Shown: positions 59,861-64,000 of the stretch, piece by piece
How the letters are laid out: each line of letters begins with the position of its first letter
Position numbering within the stretch: position 1 is the stretch's first letter
Notes under the pieces: generated by a model
What the model saw: only the letters and a program-made list of their open reading frames with translations
The model's database searches: none
What the model was told of the DNA's origin: nothing
Origin: Heliocidaris erythrogramma
Lineage: Eukaryota > Echinodermata > Echinoidea > Camarodonta > Echinometridae
Length of the DNA stretch: 64,000 nt
Direction: 5' to 3'
NCBI GenBank assembly: GCA_025617745.1
Contig: CM046870.1
Coordinates: 29,841,927-29,905,926, forward strand
Program-made: the position numbers and the translations under genes

Positions 59861-61064
59861 ATTCCTTTGTATTAACTGGATACTCAGGCTAAGCACTCGC
59901 TGAGTATGACCTGATTTTTTTTTTCTTTCCATACGTTTGAGGAGCCCCTAGAAAAAAAAAGGATTTTCTTTCCGGGATACACCCATCCCCTCATATGATC
60001 ACGCAAACATAAGCAGTACACCCTAAGAGGGACGAGGCGTACTTTCTAAGAACATTTCCTAGAAGCCAAATCTTGCTGAAAAATAAAGGCAAATAATGAA
60101 GGGGGAAAAGGAACTAGGGTCAGATTCTTATCAAAAGGAAAGAAGGGAGCAGATTTAACCTTGGATTATTATCAAACTAATCAAGCGCAACATCTCGTTC
60201 CGCTGTGCCTCTGTTCACCCCTTGTAACATGAAAACAAAGTATTCACATGAAAAGCAACACGCAATATGCAAATAGCAAGCAGAGCCGTCCACCTGCGGG
60301 GGAAAGGAAATTACAATTAGATTAGCTTTGGCTGAAAAGCTGTGGTTGTAACATCATGATTTGAACGAAATAACGTCATTGCCAATGCTTTTTCTCGTTG
60401 TGTGTACACATGGTTTCACGCAGAAATATGCTTTTACATACAACCAAGGCCGCATGCTTGTTCTAATGAAGGATGGTTCCTTACCAAAATAGAATTTGAT
60501 ATTCAGAAACAAAGAAACGAATCGATATTAGAAGAGCCATAATCTGCTTATCTAATTTAGGTGACGCCAGCAAACGTACGACTTTGAAAAACAGTACTGT
60601 ATCTGCTGCTATCTTTGATTTTCCTTCTATTTTTTCGTGAGTTGATGATATGATTTTTATCTGCATACTTTATAGAGAGTAAAAAATGCCGATGAAATGA
60701 CACATTGATATCCTATAAAAGCCCAGTGAAAGTGCGAATGATAATATTTCACAATCTTGATCGTGTGAGTAAGTTCTTGCCTCATTACTCTTTCAAGGAT
60801 TTGAACTCGATAGGTTTGATCTGATAAAATTTTAGGTCCATAATTTCTTGTTTGTTTATAGAGGAGACTATAGTTGATGGAAATAAAATATGCCGGGAAT
60901 CCGACTAATGCGTGGCGTTGATACTTGTTTTCAGTGTAACTAAAGATACATGAAAATCATGTACACGTGTCTGTTGTTCATTCTCGTTGAAACTTATTTT
61001 TGGTACTAGTCCTGAAATTGCTTTTTGAGGTAAACTTGCTCAAATCATTCTAAATTCTTTATAG
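59861..61064. other. No gene recognised
   Basis: AT-rich sequence without supported features. Confidence 0.4.
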
Positions 61065-61186
61065 ATAAGAAATTTTAATTGCTAAAGAAGCACTGCACAT
61101 ACATACATGTGTTAATGTTGTAGATTTCCAATGATAAGACATTTTAATTTCTAAAGAAGCACTGTACATACATACATGTGTTAATA
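61065..61186. repeat. Tandem duplication of about 68 bp
   Basis: GATAAGAAATTTTAATTGCT at 61065 and GATAAGACATTTTAATTTCT at 61133 begin two copies that share CTAAAGAAGCACTG, ACATACATACATGTGTTAAT. Part of a third copy (ACATGTGTTAATGTTGTTGA) begins at 61341, on the far side of the palindrome. Confidence 0.85.
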
Positions 61187-61222
61187 AAGAAAGTGTTCTG
61201 CGTCGGTTTAGGTAAACTATAC

Positions 61223-61342
61223 GTAGAAAAGACAAATATAAATTAAAAAACCGTAGAGATGGCAATTATCCGATAGGCTATGCCCGAAATATCGGATAAT
61301 TGCCATCTCTACGGTTTTTTAATTTATATTTGTCTTTTCTAC
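61223..61342. repeat. Perfect 53 bp inverted repeat with 14 bp loop
   Basis: Arms 61223-61275 and 61290-61342 are exact reverse complements over all 53 bases (GTAGAAAAGACAAATATAAA at the outer left; CCGTAGAGATGGCAATTATC inside). The loop is GGCTATGCCCGAAA. It lies between copies of the 68 bp tandem unit. No recognised transposon ends or target duplication. Confidence 0.95.
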
Positions 61343-63315
61343 ATGTGTTAATGTTGTTGATTTCCAGTGATCCCTCCAATAAAGCAAAGGAATATGGAAT
61401 CACTTTTTTTAGACCCAAGGTACAACTTGTTTTTCTTTGTAAGCCTTCTTCTCCTTATTTTGCTATTTACTGAAAGAAATAAACAGTTTGTTTTCAAATC
61501 CCGTATGGTTTGGACAAAGACGTCATGAAATATAGTAAAAATAGAAGGAATTTTAATTGGTCAAACTGCAAACAATATATAAAACACACCGTTTTGATTG
61601 AGAGGAAAGTGGCTTTATAGCCAGCAGCCATGAAACAGGAAATCAACATTCATAATTGTATATCGATTTGTTTTTTGGTAACTAAAGTTACAGGTTATTG
61701 GAAATGTACGATAACGCACCACAGGCTCGGCTTGAAATAGGTCTGGTGTTGCAGAGGAATAATTTGATGACGATTGATACATAAATGAATGGTTGATGTA
61801 TTTGCAGAAATGGATAAAGATACTTGATTAAACGAATTAATACTTTGACATGACCTAGAAATACATATAGAATCAAATCTGTAATTTGAAATTTAAAACT
61901 AATATAGGAAACATTCAGTTTGAGGGCTTTAAGGACTGATCACATTTGTCCGAAAACGATGACAACGAGATTTTCAGTTAAAAGTACAACCTACTGTGTT
62001 TTGTGTAAGTGTGAACATGCCCGCGTATGATAATAGTAGTAGAGCTATATAGGGTGTACCGTTAATTTTGTTTTGTAGTTTTCTTTATTGCATTCATTCA
62101 GTACACACGAAAAATCATACATCTTCATTTTTAGTTATGTACATAACATATCATAAGTAAAGGACATTATACAAACTTCAGTAATACATAACATAATCAA
62201 ATACATGAATAGTACATAGTGCACTCAAATTAATTACACTGAATGAATATTATAGATTAAAGCCTCCCCCTCCCCTACAAACAAACAACAAACACAATGA
62301 AAAATCTCGCTATAGTTATCGCTATCGGACATTTCTGACAAGCCATTTAGGCCCCTTACCTTCCTCAAAAACACTACATTAACTTGTGTTTATTTATAGG
62401 TGTACGTGTGTGTGTGCGTTGGTGTTCACCGGCAACCGCGGACACTTTTATGAAAACACACCATCGAACCGAGGACACACACGAGACCGAGGACTGTCCT
62501 CGTTTAGATTTATAGTTTGTTGGCTTAATTACACTGTTGACCTTTCGAGCATTTCTGAGCAGAGTCAGCGTTTGGGTGGTAGTGAAATTTTTCGTGGGTA
62601 TAATTTTTTTATTTTTTTTTTTTCTTGGCTTACGCACTCTATCCAATAGACGGGCACGCCCGGAAAGCATGTTACAATTGAACAGGATTTATTTTTAGTC
62701 TTCCAGGATTATTCTCTTCAAAAACAATTGAAAAATAACTGTGAATAGTTAATTATGAATAATTATGAATAAGTCCACGGTTGGGTAATGTTGACACACG
62801 GTCCTCGTTTTCCGGTGGAAACACGTATGTGTTTGTGGGTGGCATTGTATGTGTGCGTGTGTGTATGTGTGTGTGTACGTGCATGTTACCAACAACAGAC
62901 ATAAAGCAATATATTTTCACTATCACAACGTCCATGATTCATTGTTTGGGCTTTGATCACAGAATGTTTGACTATGTTGAATACACTGTAATAGTGACAA
63001 AATACACAAATCTCAGAGGTTTTCATAAGTATCCTCCTGAAATTCTTCCTTATTGTCTTTCGTTTCCACCGATCACTGAGCCATTTTGACTACTTTCCTC
63101 TATCCTTCTTTATGCAATACCGATATTTTGCGTCAAGTAGATGGTAGAGTAAAATTATAGTTCAAATGCTAAAGTAGGTCCACATTTCAATCAGCTTGAT
63201 CTCAGTCAGACCCTCTTACCTCCACGTATAAGCATATTTTATATTTGTGTAACTGGTGACAGTAAATCTGCATTTGGTTTAAAACAACTACAATAAAACA
63301 AATATTGCTTGTCAT
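61343..63315. other. No gene recognised; (TG)n tract
   Basis: (TG)n-rich sequence lies at about 62840-62885 and a poly-T run at about 62605-62622. Short ORFs lack domains. Confidence 0.4.
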
Positions 63316-63468
63316 GGCTCCCGTTTCATAAATCTCTTTTATCAGTAACAACTGCCACGTTTCTATGACAAATGCGCTCTCAGCCAATCAGATGCAATGA
63401 TTTCAATAACTTATTATAACTGTCATTGCAACTTGTGAGTGATAACAAGTTTTATGAAATAGGGCCCA
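63316..63468. mobile_element. MITE, GGGCCC-GTTTCAT family
   Basis: Left GGCTCCCGTTTCATAAATC; right ACAAGTTTTATGAAATAGGG then CCC. Internal words (ACAAATGCGCTCTCAGCCAA, TTATTATAACTGTCATTGCA) are the reverse complement of those in the 2925 copy, so the copy is inverted relative to it. About 150 bp. Confidence 0.85.
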
Positions 63469-63517
63469 AGTTTTGAAAGAGACTTGCATTTTATGGACAT
63501 TAACCATGTTAACCTAA

Positions 63518-63875
63518 CATAATAATAATAATAATAATAATATGGACATTTGTATTGCGCCGGTATCCATCATGAAAGATGCTCATGGCGCATTATTATT
63601 ATCACCGGTCATTGGATTTTGGCACGCCCGCACACAGTGTGTGCACATTCTCCACTCCCTGGGGAGCATTCCAGCCAGGCGTCTGTTAAGCGCACACATG
63701 CTAAGCAAAGGACATTACCTTTCGCCATCCTACCGGGTACCCATTTAACACCTGGGTGGAGAGTGGCAAATGTAGATTAACGTCTTGCCAAAGGACGCTA
63801 GTGCTGCGGTGGGATTCGAACTCCGGACCTCGTGGTTCACAGTCCGGGGACTTATCCACTGATCCACTGATCCAC
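63518..63875 (-). mobile_element. tRNA-derived SINE, nearly complete, LINE-like tail
   Basis: Read on the minus strand: tRNA-like head (GATCAGTGGATAAGTCCCCG, GTGAACCACGAGG) with box B GAGTTCGAATCCC, then a body shared with the 33 kb copy (CCTTTGGCAAGACGTTAATC, ATTTGCCACTCTCCACCCAG, GTGTTAAATGGGTACCCGG), a further unique part, and GGCGCAATACAAATGTCC followed by (ATT)n. About 355 bp. This is the most complete SINE in the window. The ORFs here on either strand are artefacts. Confidence 0.85.
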
Positions 63876-64000
63876 ATCACATATGTGATACCAAAAAAAT
63901 AAGAAAAAAAAATGAACAAGTATACATTAATATTTACTTTCATGTGATCTTCTGAAACGTTATATCCAAAATATGCCTCATTTCCATCATAAAGTTTTAT

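Noticed and set aside
1-64000. CRISPR arrays, operons or bacterial genes
   Set aside because: Repeats present are microsatellites and transposons. No regular repeat-spacer pattern, no ribosome-binding sites, and gene density is far too low for a prokaryote.

Overview
The window is eukaryotic, non-coding-rich DNA with introns, microsatellites, LINEs, tRNA-derived SINEs and very many short inverted-repeat transposons (MITEs). A repeated MITE with GGGCCCCGTTTCATAAA ends, a CR1-like LINE whose protein carries a viral-type 2A motif, and SINEs with an (ATT)n tail together suggest an echinoderm, most likely a sea urchin. That assignment is an inference from repeat families, not from a host gene. I found no host protein-coding gene that I can name. 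The window looks like an intergenic or intronic repeat landscape.

Layout. 0-7.3 kb: a run of MITEs (1-98, 674-1101, 1180-1787, 2925-3042, 4150-4290), a SINE remnant near 5.9 kb and a cluster of TTCGGAATTACGAACC repeats at 6.9-7.2 kb. 7.3-14.7 kb: mostly unassigned. 14.8-15.6 kb: the 3' end of a LINE on the minus strand. 18.8 kb: a SINE tail. 20.5-21.8 kb: a MITE and a 3 x 31 bp tandem repeat. 22.25-23.8 kb: a decayed LINE on the plus strand. 23.8-25.5 kb: a large TAC-type simple repeat array, split by a 533 bp MITE whose two arms each carry a tRNA-like pol III promoter. 28.0-28.9 kb: a foldback element and a 168-codon ORF resembling the N-terminus and C-terminus of a Crypton tyrosine recombinase without its catalytic part. 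29.1-32.9 kb: the main coding feature, a nearly full-length but broken CR1/L2-type LINE on the minus strand, with 2A motif, endonuclease and reverse transcriptase. 33.1 kb: a SINE with the same 3' tail type as that LINE. 36-42 kb: small foldbacks and another GGGCCC MITE. 43.2-46 kb: a long-TIR element, a chain of good plus-strand splice signals that may be a spliced transcript, and a complex foldback. 48.2 kb: a hAT-type MITE with an exact 8 bp target duplication. 54.7 kb: a second CACTGTAAAAA MITE. 58.6-59.9 kb: a broken Penelope-like element with a GIY-YIG endonuclease domain (minus strand). 61.2 kb: a perfect 53 bp inverted repeat. 63.3-63.9 kb: a fourth GGGCCC MITE and a near-complete tRNA-derived SINE.

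How the parts relate. The CR1-like LINE ends in a GCGC...ATT repeat tail, and three SINE copies end in a similar tail. This fits the known mode in which a SINE borrows the reverse transcriptase of a LINE with the same 3' end. The most unusual items are the 2A-bearing LINE with this SINE partnership, the MITE with divergent tRNA-like modules, the mismatch-free 53 bp palindrome, the catalytic-domain-less Crypton ORF, and the splice-site chain at 43.5-45.4 kb. All boundaries are read by eye, and large stretches remain unexplained.
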